Assembly: GCA_021399435.1 (NCBI GenBank)
Contig: JAJTUP010000094.1
Coordinates: 124,001-188,000, forward strand
DNA: 64,000 bases
Reading direction: 5' to 3'
Source: Diaporthe sp. PMI_573
Lineage: Eukaryota; Ascomycota; Sordariomycetes; Diaporthales; Diaporthaceae
Shown piece by piece: positions 1 to 9,755 of the stretch. Both the position numbers and the translations under genes were made by a program. Under the pieces are notes generated by a model. The model did no database searches and was not told where the DNA came from. It saw nothing but the letters and a program-made list of their open reading frames with translations. Positions within the stretch are counted from its first letter, which is position 1. Each line of letters begins with the position of its first letter.

Positions 1-1190
1 CCAGAACAACTCGACACGCTGGAATTCATGGTTTCATTCAATTACGCGGGCGTTGAATGTTCGGGAACGTTTAGAGATCTTCTCAGCTCGCCATGTACCT
101 GGGAAAGGCTCTCATGGGATTTCGAACTTCAAGCTCGATGGACAGCACTGGTTCGAGCTTGAAAAGGTTGAGCTTGCTCTAAAAGACTTCTACGCCGCAA
201 CTTTGCTTTCTGAGGGAAAAAAGACGTCCCTCGCTGACTGGTTTTCGACTTTGGACTGCCTTCTTCGAGAAATAAACGAGACAAAAGACCATTATTATAA
301 CATCCACGCCGAAGACGACAATAACTTCACATGGAAGTACCTCCAAAGTTGCGCAGATGCTGCGTGGTCCAAATGCGAGGAGTATTACAATAACCAGCAG
401 CTGAATTGGCAGAATCGATTCCCCGAAGATACTGATCTTCCACCAGCGTACTATGCAGCCCAAATACTCGATCCATATCGAAAGTGGGCATGGTTCAGGC
501 AAGAATGGGTTCTCCAAGGCGACGAAGAAAAAAAGAAGTGGTTTGATAATGCACAATCGGCGGTGAAACAGCTCTGGGAGACAGAGTATAAGGGAAGGTA
601 CCCTGTTGAGATGCTACCACCGCAAGTCCGGAAGGAGAGAGATCCTGACCCAGCGTTTGATCGCCAGAGGGAACACAAGCGCATTCGAATAGACGCCCCG
701 GTCTCTACAACTGATTTGTATGAGCAATATATTTCTACCGACCGGCTCCATGACGAAGAGGCAGGTTGCGACGAGGCCATTGCGTACTGGCTATCCCGTT
801 ATGACTCCCAAAGAGACCTCGCTCGCTTCGCTCTGGATCTGTTTGCGATCTCACCTATGTCAGATGAGTGCGAACGGCTTTTTAGTAGCGCAAAGCTTAC
901 TATAGTTGATCGCCGTGGTAAGCTGAAGGCAGATATCATAGAGGCTTGTGAGTGTCTCCGGGCCTGGTATGGAAAGCGCCAGGTTGAGGATAGCAGTGAT
1001 AGCGAGGATAGTGAAGTAGAGCTAATACATTACCTCTCTTCTTTCTACAACATCATCTTCTTAGCAAGTCTTGGCAGTCTTGGCGGTATTGCTGGTCTTA
1101 CCGGTAAGACCATACCGGTTATTATGTAAGCAGCTGGTATGGTATGGTTTGACCTCCATACCATACCATACCGGACCATTCCGATCACTG
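1..1190 (+). mobile_element. hAT transposon, right-hand part (left end outside window)
   Basis: The window opens inside a hAT element. Its right terminal inverted repeat reads GACCATTCCGATCACTG and ends at 1190. Reversed, this is CAGTGATCGGAATGGTC, the same terminus as the element at 26840-29550, so both belong to one TIR group. Subterminal copies of 'ccatacc' lie at 1128-1175. The adjacent 8 bases, gttcagag (1191-1198), are the expected target duplication, but the other copy is outside the window. The element sits inside a dehydrogenase gene. Confidence 0.85.
2..1129 (+). CDS. hAT family transposase, C-terminal part (5' end outside window)
   Basis: The reading frame is open from base 2 and reads NNSTRWNSW, the conserved 'TRWNS' region of fungal hAT transposases, so the first ATG at 53 is not the true start. 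It continues through 'PAYYAAQILDP' and ends in the hAT C-terminal dimerisation block around residues 265-305 (LFAISPMSDECERLFSSAK, then RRGKLKADIIEACECLRAWYG). No stop or frameshift is visible in the part present. The last ~30 residues are translated from the subterminal repeat region. The protein would act in the nucleus to cut and rejoin hAT ends. Whether the element is autonomous depends on sequence left of the window. Confidence 0.85.
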   Translation, partial: QNNSTRWNSWFHSITRALNVRERLEIFSARHVPGKGSHGISNFKLDGQHWFELEKVELALKDFYAATLLSEGKKTSLADWFSTLDCLLREINETKDHYYNIHAEDDNNFTWKYLQSCADAAWSKCEEYYNNQQLNWQNRFPEDTDLPPAYYAAQILDPYRKWAWFRQEWVLQGDEEKKKWFDNAQSAVKQLWETEYKGRYPVEMLPPQVRKERDPDPAFDRQREHKRIRIDAPVSTTDLYEQYISTDRLHDEEAGCDEAIAYWLSRYDSQRDLARFALDLFAISPMSDECERLFSSAKLTIVDRRGKLKADIIEACECLRAWYGKRQVEDSSDSEDSEVELIHYLSSFYNIIFLASLGSLGGIAGLTGKTIPVIM

Positions 1191-1905
1191 GTTCAGAGTT
1201 ATTAATCTCGTCCAAACTCTCGAACCGCGTATCTGAAGGTGCAGCCCGATGGACCTCACTGGCAACGGCGACGACTCTCGGAGCAAGAACTCCAGGCATG
1301 AGGCTGGTCTTACGTATGAGTGGCCATAACTGATTCGTCGCATAGTACTGGCCCAGATAGTTGACCCCAAAGTGTCGATCGATTCCGTCCGAGTCGAGCC
1401 CAAACGAATTCGTGTTGATACCGGCGGAGAGCACCAAGAAGTTGAGGCGGCCAAGAGAGTCTCGCAAATCGGAGAAGACAGACCGGACTTGGCTGAGATT
1501 GCCCATGTCGCACTCCTTCCAATCAATGTCGGCGTCAGAGTACTCGTCCTTGATTTGTGAGATGGCTTCCTGTCCCTGCTCTTCCTTGCGATTGACCATG
1601 ATCACCTTGCACCCAGCTTTCGCCAGAGCTCGACTGATTTCATAGCCAATGCCTAAAGCGCCGCCAGTGACGACGGCGGTTCGGCCGACTAGGTTGTCGG
1701 GTTGAACTTCAGCTGGTCCAATAACTTGGTGTAGAGCGGACTGCATTTTTGCGAGAAACTGTTGGAGTATAGGAATAAAGCTGCGATGCGTCCTGAATTG
1801 ACTTCTCCATTGCATCCATGGAGCCACATACTTATAGCAAAATTCGGCATTCAATGAGCTCGCGCAAGGACCATAGGCTGTGTATGTCGATAATCCAAAA
1901 TTCAT
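1191..1905 (-). pseudogene. Short-chain dehydrogenase/reductase, truncated by hAT insertion
   Basis: The N-terminal half of a Rossmann-fold oxidoreductase of the fungal SDR / retinol-dehydrogenase-like type. Visible motifs are the cofactor glycine motif TGGALGIG, NRKEEQ after beta-2, 'CDMGNLSQV', 'LVLSAGI' in place of NNAG, and 'VVAVASEVHR' around the catalytic Ser. The YxxxK active-site motif should follow, but coding stops at 'SLDEINNSE', where the hAT terminal repeat begins. The remaining in-frame residues down to 1045 are translated transposon. A ~70-residue N-terminal extension precedes the Rossmann fold. The 3' half is probably left of the window. Without Tyr and Lys the fragment cannot be an active reductase. 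Confidence 0.85.
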
Positions 1906-2130
1906 GAGGATTACATCTACCTGACGTCATCCTGGAATCACTCGCTGCCCTAGTTATAACATGGGAATCAGTTGTCGTCATAATACATCAACCATTCGCC
2001 ACCTAACTTTCATATTTACCTATAACGTGGTTGGACAGTCAGCCGCGCAGGACACATGCCCGCGCACTTTTGCTAACTCCGCCAACTTTAGCCAGCCCTG
2101 GTACCCACCTAGGGCAAAGGAATTAATGAA

Positions 2131-2154
2131 AGTTGGCACCAATTGGTGCCAACT
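2131..2154. repeat. 24-bp perfect palindrome, left subterminal site of pogo element
   Basis: Half-site AGTTGGCACCAA followed directly by its exact reverse complement. The same palindrome is repeated at 4220-4243, and its 20-bp core recurs in the diverged element at 60737-60756. Conservation at the same place relative to the ends suggests a transposase-binding or end-pairing site. Confidence 0.8.
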
Positions 2155-2344
2155 GATTTAAATTCCTTATTTCTAATCAATTTAGTCAATTTGGAGGCAT
2201 GGTGGGGTTGCAGTGCTAGTCTGAAAACTTAAAGTTTTGGTGAGCGGGTTTGTTTTTGGTGCGAATCGCGTCCCCATTTTTCGCGTCAGTCTCGCATCAC
2301 TCTACCTACTTAAATATTCAACACGCTAGAAATCAACATCCACA

Positions 2345-4027
2345 ATGCCAATCTACTCGAAAGAAGATAAAATCAAACTATCACTTCAAGCAATCGAGAA
2401 TTCTAAAAAAAACCAAAAGAAACCCTTGAGTAGACGTCAGGCTGCTCGGATCTTTCATATCCCTGAATCTACTCTACGTGACAGGATGAACAACCGACCC
2501 CGGCGTGAAGAATCACGCGTCGAGAAGCATAAACTTGACCCAATTGAAGAGCAAACACTTGTTCAATATATCATTGAGCAAGATGCACGAGGATTCCCAA
2601 TGCGACTTTCTGGTGTGGAAGATATGGCCAACCTCCTGCTGGCGTCGCGTGATGGCAAGCCTGTTGGCACCAGATGGGCACGACGCTTTGTGGATGCACA
2701 ACCAAGCTTGAAAACAAGATTCTCTCGGCCTTACGACTACCAGAGGGCCCTCTGCGAAGATCCTGAGGTCATTGGAAACTGGTTCCGACTACTTCGCAAC
2801 ATGATGGCCAAGTATGGGATCACAGATGACGATCTCTACAACTTCGACGAAACTGGCTTCATGATGGGCCAGATAACCTCAACCCTGGTTGTTACACGCT
2901 CTGATCGGCATGGAAAGGCTAAATCTATACAGCCTGGAAACCGTGAATGGGCAACAGCTATTGAATGCATCAATGCAAAGGGCTGGTGTATCCCGCCATT
3001 CGTCATTGTCCAAGGCGCCTACCACCTTGCAAACTGGACCACAGAGTCGGGTTTTCCTGCCGATTGGGTAATCAAGCCTACTCCAAATGGATGGACGGAT
3101 AACAAGACTGGTCTAGAATGGATTCAGCACTTTAATAAGCATACAATTAAGCGAACAATGGGCAAATACCGGATGCTCATCCTGGATGGACACGAGAGCC
3201 ATGTATCAGCAGAGTTCGAACAGTACTGCAAGGAAAACAACATTATCCCTATTAGCATGCCACCACATTCATCTCATCTACTCCAGCCATTGGATGTTGC
3301 ATTATTTTCGCTATTGAAGCGTGCATACGGCGATGAGATCAACCTCTTCATCCGGGCCTCGATCAACCACATCACCAAGTCCGAGTTCTTCATTGCGTTT
3401 AAGGCAGCCCACGACAAGGTCTTTACGGAAGAAAACATGAAAGCTGGGTTCAGAGGGGCTGGAATTTCTCCATGGGACCCAGATTCTGTCATTTCCAAGC
3501 TGGATGTCCGCCTACAAACTCCAGTACAATCCCTCCCTGTGTCACCATCGAAATGGGAATCACAAACACCTTCCAATGCCCACCAGACTGTCCAGCAATC
3601 AAGTTTTATCAAGGGCAAGATCTCAGCCCATCAGGGCAGCTCCCCTACACCAATTATCCAGGCAATTGAGAAGTTTACAAAGGGTGCACAAGCAATGGCG
3701 CATCAGATTACTCTTTTGAATGATCGGGTCCGTACCCTTGAGAAGGCTAATATTGGGCTCGCCAAGCGCCGGAGGGCCAAAAGAAGTCGGGTCCAGCTTG
3801 GAGGGGCACTTAGTATTGAGGAATCTCAGGTGATAATTGAAGAAAAACAAAAGGGGAAGCGGCCGGCTGGTGAAATGGCTGGTGGTGCTGAGGAGGCGGA
3901 CCGCGGCGGACCGAGCAAACGACGATGTGGCAACTGCGGCGAGACTGGGCATAACGCAAGAACTTGTGAGAAAGATGCAGAAGAGTCTAGTCAGTCAGAT
4001 TCAGAGTGTATAATAGTACATTCTTAA
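2345..4027 (+). CDS. Pogo/Fot-type DDE transposase with C-terminal zinc knuckle
   Basis: A 560-residue intact ORF starting at ATG 2345. Residues ~1-55 form a Psq-type helix-turn-helix (SRRQAARIFHIPESTLRDRM), followed by a CENPB/HTH_Tnp region containing 'GTRWARRFVDAQP'. The DDE core has NFDETGF for the first Asp, LILDGHESH for the second and HLLQPLDVAL for the third, with 35 residues between the last two (DD35D). The tail has a basic stretch (AKRRRAKRSR) and a CCHC knuckle (CGNCGETGHNARTC) at ~535. The knuckle is unusual for a cut-and-paste transposase. It lies within the element's own TIRs, so it most likely moves this element. Confidence 0.93.
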   Translation: MPIYSKEDKIKLSLQAIENSKKNQKKPLSRRQAARIFHIPESTLRDRMNNRPRREESRVEKHKLDPIEEQTLVQYIIEQDARGFPMRLSGVEDMANLLLASRDGKPVGTRWARRFVDAQPSLKTRFSRPYDYQRALCEDPEVIGNWFRLLRNMMAKYGITDDDLYNFDETGFMMGQITSTLVVTRSDRHGKAKSIQPGNREWATAIECINAKGWCIPPFVIVQGAYHLANWTTESGFPADWVIKPTPNGWTDNKTGLEWIQHFNKHTIKRTMGKYRMLILDGHESHVSAEFEQYCKENNIIPISMPPHSSHLLQPLDVALFSLLKRAYGDEINLFIRASINHITKSEFFIAFKAAHDKVFTEENMKAGFRGAGISPWDPDSVISKLDVRLQTPVQSLPVSPSKWESQTPSNAHQTVQQSSFIKGKISAHQGSSPTPIIQAIEKFTKGAQAMAHQITLLNDRVRTLEKANIGLAKRRRAKRSRVQLGGALSIEESQVIIEEKQKGKRPAGEMAGGAEEADRGGPSKRRCGNCGETGHNARTCEKDAEESSQSDSECIIVHS

Positions 4028-4219
4028 GCGGACCGCGTCGGACCGCCAAAATAGTTGATTTGGCTGGTGTAGATTGAGGTTGATTCTGCATGGTTGAAAT
4101 GCTCCATTTTGGTGGGGAAGCCGATTTTCCCACCAAAAGTCGGCCACTTTAGACTGGCACTGCAGCCACGCTAACGTCTCTAAATTGACTAAGTCGATTG
4201 AAATTGAGCAATTGAGACC

Positions 4220-4243
4220 AGTTGGCACCAATTGGTGCCAACT
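4220..4243. repeat. 24-bp perfect palindrome, right subterminal site of pogo element
   Basis: An exact second copy of the palindrome at 2131-2154, about 106 bp inside the right end. It lies at the mirror position of the left copy. Confidence 0.8.
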
Positions 4244-4351
4244 TTTATTGATTCTATTGCACTAGGTGGGTGCCAGGGCTGGCTAAAGTTGGCGGAGTTA
4301 GCAAAAGTGCGCGGGCATGTGTCCTGCGCGGCTGACTGTCCAACCACGTTA

Positions 4352-4661
4352 TGTGCTGTTATGATGTTAAATGACCTCATTAAAGAACCTGGATAGTGTG
4401 CGCAATCTGGACATCCGAATCGACGACCTGCTTAGGCGCAGCTTCCGGCAGAGTTGGAAATCGATCGTACAGATCGATTCCGAGCCCTGATTGATCGATT
4501 TATATCGATCGTCACCTTCAATCGATCTAGAGTACGATTTGAAAGTAGGTACAAAACGACCGAGTTTCAACATGTCATTTCAGAAATACATTGTTTTTGA
4601 AGTCGTCGCTGCTACCAAGATGACAGCGAGTGTCTGAACACGTAGGATATGAGTTCGAAAG
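4352..4661. other. Intergenic stretch, no gene seen
   Basis: I see no coding signal here. Positions about 4460-4535 contain several GATCGAT/ATCGATC motifs, which resemble the subterminal repeats of hAT ends elsewhere in this window, but no terminus or duplication could be identified. Confidence 0.4.
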
Positions 4662-5493
4662 TCAAGCAAGGGCTTGATTTTTCGTAAAATCTAATGCCTT
4701 GCCCTTTCTGATCATGTCTACCTCATCCTCCAAAAAGAATGGCGGCTCCCCTTCTTCAAAAATCAAATAGTTTTTTTCCGCACAAAAGGCAGGGGTGTCG
4801 ATGTGTGATTTGAATGACCATCCGTTTTGAGTCCGTGTTGAAATTGCTGCACACAAGCTGATGAACTTCAGGGCTTGTCAAATAGATCACAGACACTTCT
4901 TTTTTCCCGTCTTCCCTTATCTTTAGTAGTCTTTTCTGGAAATCAGATACTGGAGAATGTAAATTGCTGCGGAATTTCCCAAATTGGGCGTTCCAGATGT
5001 TAAATATAGTACCGTCGAACAGAGTGAGCTCGCCCCGGAAGTAACTGCCGTCTTGGAGGTAGTCGAGGGTACGGTACTGTGGCAACGCTTCGCCTGGCAA
5101 CGTGGAATTGAGAGCCTCACTATGGTCAAGATCGCTCAGTACAAGATATCGGGGGCTGTCAAAGTCTTTGGCCGCTAGGAAAGGATTTGCCCCCGCACTA
5201 AGGGCAGCCTCAAAGTACTCATCGGTCTTAAACAGACTAGTCCAGATTTTTGCATGCCTCATCTGTGCCGTTGTTACTGGTACAATTCCTTGGGAGGCTG
5301 CTTTAAGGAAAGCGTGAGGAAGGAGCTTTTCGGCAATGTGGAGTTGTATTTCGTTTTTAAGGCCGCAAAGTTCCCCAAGAGAACCGTCCTTGATCATAGC
5401 TGCTGCTCTCTTTGAAGCCGTCTCAAGTAGGGATGCCTCGAGGTAAATTACCAGGAGGTAAATTACCAAAACCCCTAGGTAAATGACGGTCAT
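4662..5493 (-). pseudogene. Unknown protein family, frameshifted copy (relic also at 46983-47275)
   Basis: A 245-codon ORF (5493-4756) continues in another frame at 4856-4662. Reading across the shift gives 'SKRMVIQITH..HPCLLC' and then 'KNYLIFEEGEPPFFLEDE'. A homologous stretch on the same strand at 46983-47275 reads 'HRLVCSEFCKESKRMVIRT' and then 'ERPSILEDPDIMF'. Shared features are 'KIREDGK/KSREDGK', 'H(Q/R)LVCS', 'SKRMVI' and 'THxHP'. I do not recognise the family. Two decayed members 42 kb apart suggest a multicopy gene family of the accessory genome. The first ~20 residues are translated from a short 'ggtaaattacca' repeat, so the true start is probably further in. Confidence 0.55.
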
Positions 5494-5520
5494 AAACCCG
5501 AGGTTTATGACGCGTCATTT
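5481..5520. repeat. Compact inverted repeat (18-bp arms)
   Basis: The left arm is AAATGACG-GTCATAAACC. The loop is CGA. The right arm is GGTTTATGAC-(G)-CGTCATTT. The pairing is perfect except for one extra base. It lies between the unknown pseudogene and the membrane-protein gene, next to a direct repeat of 'aggtaaattacca'. It could be a regulatory palindrome or a transposon footprint. Confidence 0.6.
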
Positions 5521-5975
5521 ATCACGTGCTTCCAAGTACTATTTGGTGACTACGAAACGGCGTCGGTGGAATGATATACGCACATACAGTCTGGTGTCAT
5601 TGGTATTCGTCGGGGATGAGGTACCGATCACACCAAAATTGGCTGTGCGGGTACAAGAGGTCCATACCCCCGTGCAACGGCTCCGTGCTCGTTTCTTCGC
5701 CAAAACTCCCAGACTTGCTACTTCAATACGATAATACAACAACAGATTCCAGACCTACCATTGGCCCCCATATTTCCAAATTTAGCAATCAACCAACACA
5801 TTGGTCTCAAGAGGTGGCCATGCTCTGTGCGCGCGCCTCCACCTAGACTCTCTTCTCCAGGTTACATCTCTATAAGTCCTGCTGAAGCAGTCCTCCGGGA
5901 GACATTCGTCCCCCTCTTGGTTCATTCACTCATTCTTGCAGAAGAAGACTTGTCGAAATTTCATTCCCCCGAACA

Positions 5976-6353
5976 ATGATTGTGACAACAGAACTTGCCG
6001 TGTTAGGCACACTCACCGCTCTACTTGGAGTGGTTTCTCACCTAGCGATCTTCAATCGAATAGAATGGCACATGCTTGCACCCCTCCTTATTTGGATATA
6101 CCCGGTCCTGGCATTCCTCCTCTTTTTAATTGTAAACCTTTTCGAATCAAATCTTAGGACTTGTCTTGAGTATCTTTTGGTCCTTGTCATATTATACTTC
6201 ATGGGAATGTTTACTAGCATCACTATTGTCGAGAGCCTACGTCAAAAATACCGACCCATTACTCGGAGTGGACCAGAAGAAATGGGCATTGATTCATCTA
6301 GTCCAGCTGCACTTGAAGGACCCGGGATTGCCTGCGATAAGGCGATACGCTGA
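5976..6353 (+). CDS. Small predicted membrane protein, possibly a truncated P450 anchor
   Basis: A 125-residue ORF. Three hydrophobic spans are visible at residues ~4-24 (ELAVLGTLTALLGVVSHLA), ~33-54 (MLAPLLIWIYPVLAFLLFLI) and ~62-82 (LEYLLVLVILYFMGMFTSI), followed by a short polar tail. The pattern 'LGVVSHLAIF...EWHMLAP' resembles the multi-pass N-terminal anchor of some fungal cytochrome P450s. No heme-binding Cys motif or PGP hinge follows, so if it is a P450 only the anchor remains. A CT-rich leader precedes the ATG. The function is not established. Confidence 0.4.
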   Translation: MIVTTELAVLGTLTALLGVVSHLAIFNRIEWHMLAPLLIWIYPVLAFLLFLIVNLFESNLRTCLEYLLVLVILYFMGMFTSITIVESLRQKYRPITRSGPEEMGIDSSSPAALEGPGIACDKAIR

Positions 6354-6638
6354 AACACATCACAACATGAGCGCACATAGGTAGTGGCCTTGCAGATTCG
6401 AATATTTTGCGTCACGGTAGATCCAAAATCATCGTAGTAACTTACGCTTGGCGTAATGACGAGCGCAACACACATGTGCTTTTGCTCCAGGGCGAGACCG
6501 TGGCTGTTCTGGTCGAGCGCCACGTGGGCTTTGTGATTGAACTTCATACCGCAACCGTTCCAGTTGAATAAGAACAAGGGGCAGTTCCGCATGATCTCGG
6601 CGCTGAACTCATTCGCAAACTTGACGATCAAGTGCAGG
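6354..6638. other. Flank of hAT element, weak minus-strand ORF only
   Basis: A minus-strand ORF (6631-6242) reads 'EIMRNCPLFLFNWNGCGMKF' and could be the end of an unknown protein, but I recognise no domain. Its start lies only 7 bp from the hAT terminus, so if it is real it may be a gene cut by the transposon. Confidence 0.25.
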
Positions 6639-9410
6639 CAGTGTTGCTAATAATATGGCAATAAAATAGTGTATTGCAATACAACCCATATGGTATGGAC
6701 TTTTTCATATTGCGACAATATAATATGAGGTTCTTTATATTGTGGCAATACAATATGAGGATGTCCATATTGCCAATATATTATTCATATTGGGTGGCCC
6801 GTGCCGGGGCAGACTTGCCTTTCCGTGATAGCCGAACATGTCGTACCCTATACCCAGGACAGGGGTATCTGGCATTTCATTGGCGGGCATTCACCTCAAC
6901 ACGCGTCTTTATTGACAATCGGTCCTCACCCGCGACCACGCGTTGCCCCCACATGTCGGGGGTGGTACGACCGGTACAGGCCATGTTGGACTGGGCTGGT
7001 CAGTGGGTGTCTGTCGACATTGGCCGTCGTCACCTCTACCGCATTTTCTTTATCACTGTTGGGCTTAGCTGGGCTGACCGCCATGCCTCAACGACGCCTC
7101 CCCTATGCAAAATTGTCACAAAGAAGAGAATCATCAATTTCAGTCGGACCTTTCCAGTCAGCAGCCGCAGGACCTGGACGAAAGCCAAACGTGCAAATCT
7201 CGACCTTGCACAGCCTCTACAGCCTCCGTCAAGCCCAGAACATCATGGATCTTCTCTCACATGCCAGACGAGGAGACAGAGACGCGATATTACAACCAGC
7301 GAACCGGCAAGGAAGAGTGGCGCTGCAAACATTGCAACAGAGCCTATGCCTGTTCTGGGGGTACTGCGGCTCCGGCAAAACATCTTATGGGCCCTCCTCC
7401 TGACGGCCACGGTCTGCCAAAGGGAGCCCCGCGGACAGCTAGAGTGACAACAATACGAACGATTCTCGAAGAAGCTCGTGCTGTGGCAGAAGATAACCCC
7501 TGCAAACACCGTCGGCTCAACGGCCAACCCGGGAGATTCGATCGACCCTGACCAGCTCGAAGTCTTGTATGTGAGGTTTATTACGGCCTGTTCCCTCCCG
7601 TTTCGGCTCGTGGAATGCCCAGAGTTCCGAGCACTCTTGGCCTACATCAATGACGATATCGACACTTGGCTGCCAGATACGCATGAGACCATCAGGAAAT
7701 GGATCATGCGGCAGTACGAAGAACAGAAGGAGAAGGTTAAGCAGCGCATACAGTCAGCGAAGTCTAGAATTCACATCAGCTGCGACCTTTGGACTTCTCC
7801 CAACTCTTTGGCCATCTTGGGGGTAGTTGGTCACTATGTCACGGAAGATGGTCAGCTGGAACATCATGTTTTAGCGTTGAAAGACATCGACAGTGAGCAC
7901 GACGGTTCTCATCTCGCTGCGGCGATTTTCGAAGTGGTTGATGAATGGGGCTTTGCTTCGAAGCTTGGATATTTCGTGATGGACAATACTGGCAACAACG
8001 GTACAATGATGAGATCCCTTTCACTTGGTCAGTGCAACTCACCGTTTCTACTGACTGGCCGTAACATCCCACAGGTCTCCTACGCCGATACGACATCCAA
8101 TACGACCCCAAGATTCACCGGCTCCGCTGTCAAGGTCATAGTATCAACCTCGCCGCGAAAGCCTTCCTCTTCGTCACCGACAGTGAAAAGCTCGAACGCG
8201 ACAATGCTGGCCTGCATGATGTGACACTAAAGCAAGTTGAAGCGTGGCGGAAAAAGGGCCCTCTCGGTAAGCTTCACAACTTCATCGTCTACATTCAACA
8301 GAGTATTCAGCGCAGCCAGAAGTTTCTTGCTATCAGCCACAATCGTAGGCTAGCGCGAGACAATGACACAAGATGGAGCTCGTGGTATACCATGTTAAGG
8401 GCGGCATTGGACCTCAGAGATGCAATTGACGGCTACGTTCACAAATGGGGGGACGCAGATTGCGCCGGAGACGAACTCTCCTCGGAGGACTGGATCGTCT
8501 TGGAGAAGATCAAGTCGTTCTTGGAGAAGCTGAAGATGACGACCAAGGCTCTTGAATCGTCGTTTGCAACACTCGAAAATGTCCTCCTGGCCATGGACTT
8601 CGTGTTGGCACAATTCGAAGCAGAAAAGGGGGCAGCCATCAACGATCCGGTATTGGCGCCAATGTACAACTCGGGCTGGGCTAAGTTGGATAAGTATTAC
8701 CGCCTTACCGAAGAATCGCCTGCGTATGTTGCGGCCATTATACTTCATCCTTCGCACAAGTGGCACTATATCCAGGAGAACTGGGAAAGGCAGTGGGTCG
8801 AGCCATCAAAGAAGTTAATAGAGGTGTTATGGAACGAATACAAACCTGTGGAATCGCCGCTCCCTCTTTGCGAGGTCCCTTCGACGACCACGAATGAGTT
8901 CTTAAACTGGAGGAACAAGCACCTGCAGCCGTCACTCGCCATAGACGAATACGAGCGGTACTGCAGTTCTAAACGGGTTTTTGGCTTTACAAGCGCCCTT
9001 GTGTGGTGGCTAGAGGAGACGCAGCAGAAAAGCTACCCGAGCCTGAGCAAGACGGCCGTGGATATACTGTCAATTCCTGCAATGTCTGCAGAGCCGGAAC
9101 GGCTCTTCTCTGGTGCAAAGATCACGGTTACAGATCGTCGAAATCGACTCGGGAGTGATGTAGTCGAAGCATTAGAGTGCCTGAAATCATGGTCTGGGAT
9201 ACGAGATTTTCGGGGTGATGAGATTTGACAGGATCACGTGGGATATATTAGATGTGTTGTCATATTGCCAATATATTAGGTTCTTGGCAATAAATACGAT
9301 ATGGCTCCCTGTTATATGGGGTAATACGGTATGCACCCCTTGACAATACAATAATATTGTGAGGGGTCCATATTGCCAATATTGTATTATTTATATTATT
9401 AGCAACACTG
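6639..9410 (+). mobile_element. hAT transposon with AT-rich subterminal repeats
   Basis: Ends are CAGTGTTGCTAATAATAT at 6639 and the matching inverted ATATTATTAGCAACACTG at 9393-9410. Subterminal regions at 6650-6790 and 9235-9400 contain many copies of 'ccatattgccaatat' and 'ttgcaata'. The flanking octamers agtgcagg (6631-6638) and tattatac (9411-9418) do not match. Either one end has been rearranged or the target duplication has been lost. The transposase gene inside carries a frameshift. Confidence 0.85.
7105..9228 (+). pseudogene. hAT transposase (BED finger), one intron and one frameshift
   Basis: A BED zinc finger occupies ~7250-7390 (SWIFSHMPDEE, then WRCKHCNRAY and PAKHL). The frame is lost near 7525: 'RRLNGQPG' ends in one frame and 'GDSIDPDQLEVLYVRF' continues in the next, consistent with a one-base indel. 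A 47-nt intron at 8028-8074 (GTCAGT...ACAG) restores 'SLGLLRRYDIQYDPKIHRLRCQGHSIN' when removed. Downstream are DNDTRWSSW, 'SPAYVAAIILHP' and the C-terminal hAT block (SIPAMSAEPERLFSGAKIT ... EALECLKSW). Apart from the single shift all regions are present, so it is either recently inactivated or a sequencing error. Confidence 0.85.
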
Positions 9411-9755
9411 TATTATACGATACACAAGCATAGTCAGAAAATATTTTATTTCACGCATTGCAATCTTGGCGGTACCACTTTTTCTGGGGGGGTATAGACA
9501 GCATCGTACCTACCCAACGACCACGTTTGCCATTCTAAAAAGCTCACACCACCACTTTAGTTGCTGCTCCATTTCCTGCCTTTATTCGCACGGCTGTTCC
9601 TCCCCAACTACCTCTTTCTAGAAATTCTTGATTCTGAAGCGATCTTGTTGTTTGTGCCGTTTCGTACCTCGTCCCGGCAGTAGGTCCATGCGAGCTTGAT
9701 CCGTACCTTGGCAACCAACCTACAAGCAGTCTGTTGTCCATTGTTAAATCCATTA
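9411..9755. other. Intergenic, no gene seen
   Basis: Nothing recognisable. It lies between the hAT right end and the stop codon of the patatin-like gene and probably includes that gene's 3' untranslated region. Confidence 0.5.

Larger units (their letters stand above)
2025..4349 (+). mobile_element. Complete pogo/Fot-type DNA transposon with TA target duplication
   Basis: The ends are inverted repeats of about 75 bp. The left starts ACGTGGTTGGACAGTCAGCC at 2025 and the right ends GGCTGACTGTCCAACCACGT at 4349. Both are flanked by TA (2023-2024 and 4350-4351), the Tc1/mariner-pogo target duplication. The 2,325-bp element carries one intact transposase gene. Just inside each end is a 24-bp perfect palindrome (2131-2154 and 4220-4243). 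Near-identical ends and an unbroken gene suggest a recent insertion. A related but diverged copy lies at 60629-62790. Confidence 0.95.

Noticed and set aside
451..780. 109-codon minus ORF inside the first hAT transposase
   Set aside because: Antisense shadow of a gene with clear hAT motifs on the plus strand.
1045..1190. Apparent C-terminal extension of the dehydrogenase ORF
   Set aside because: It is translation of the hAT terminal and subterminal repeats read backwards, not protein sequence of the enzyme.
5976..6353. Calling the small membrane ORF a cytochrome P450
   Set aside because: Only an anchor-like region is present. There is no heme Cys motif, I-helix or ExxR, so I kept it as a membrane protein with a possible P450 origin.
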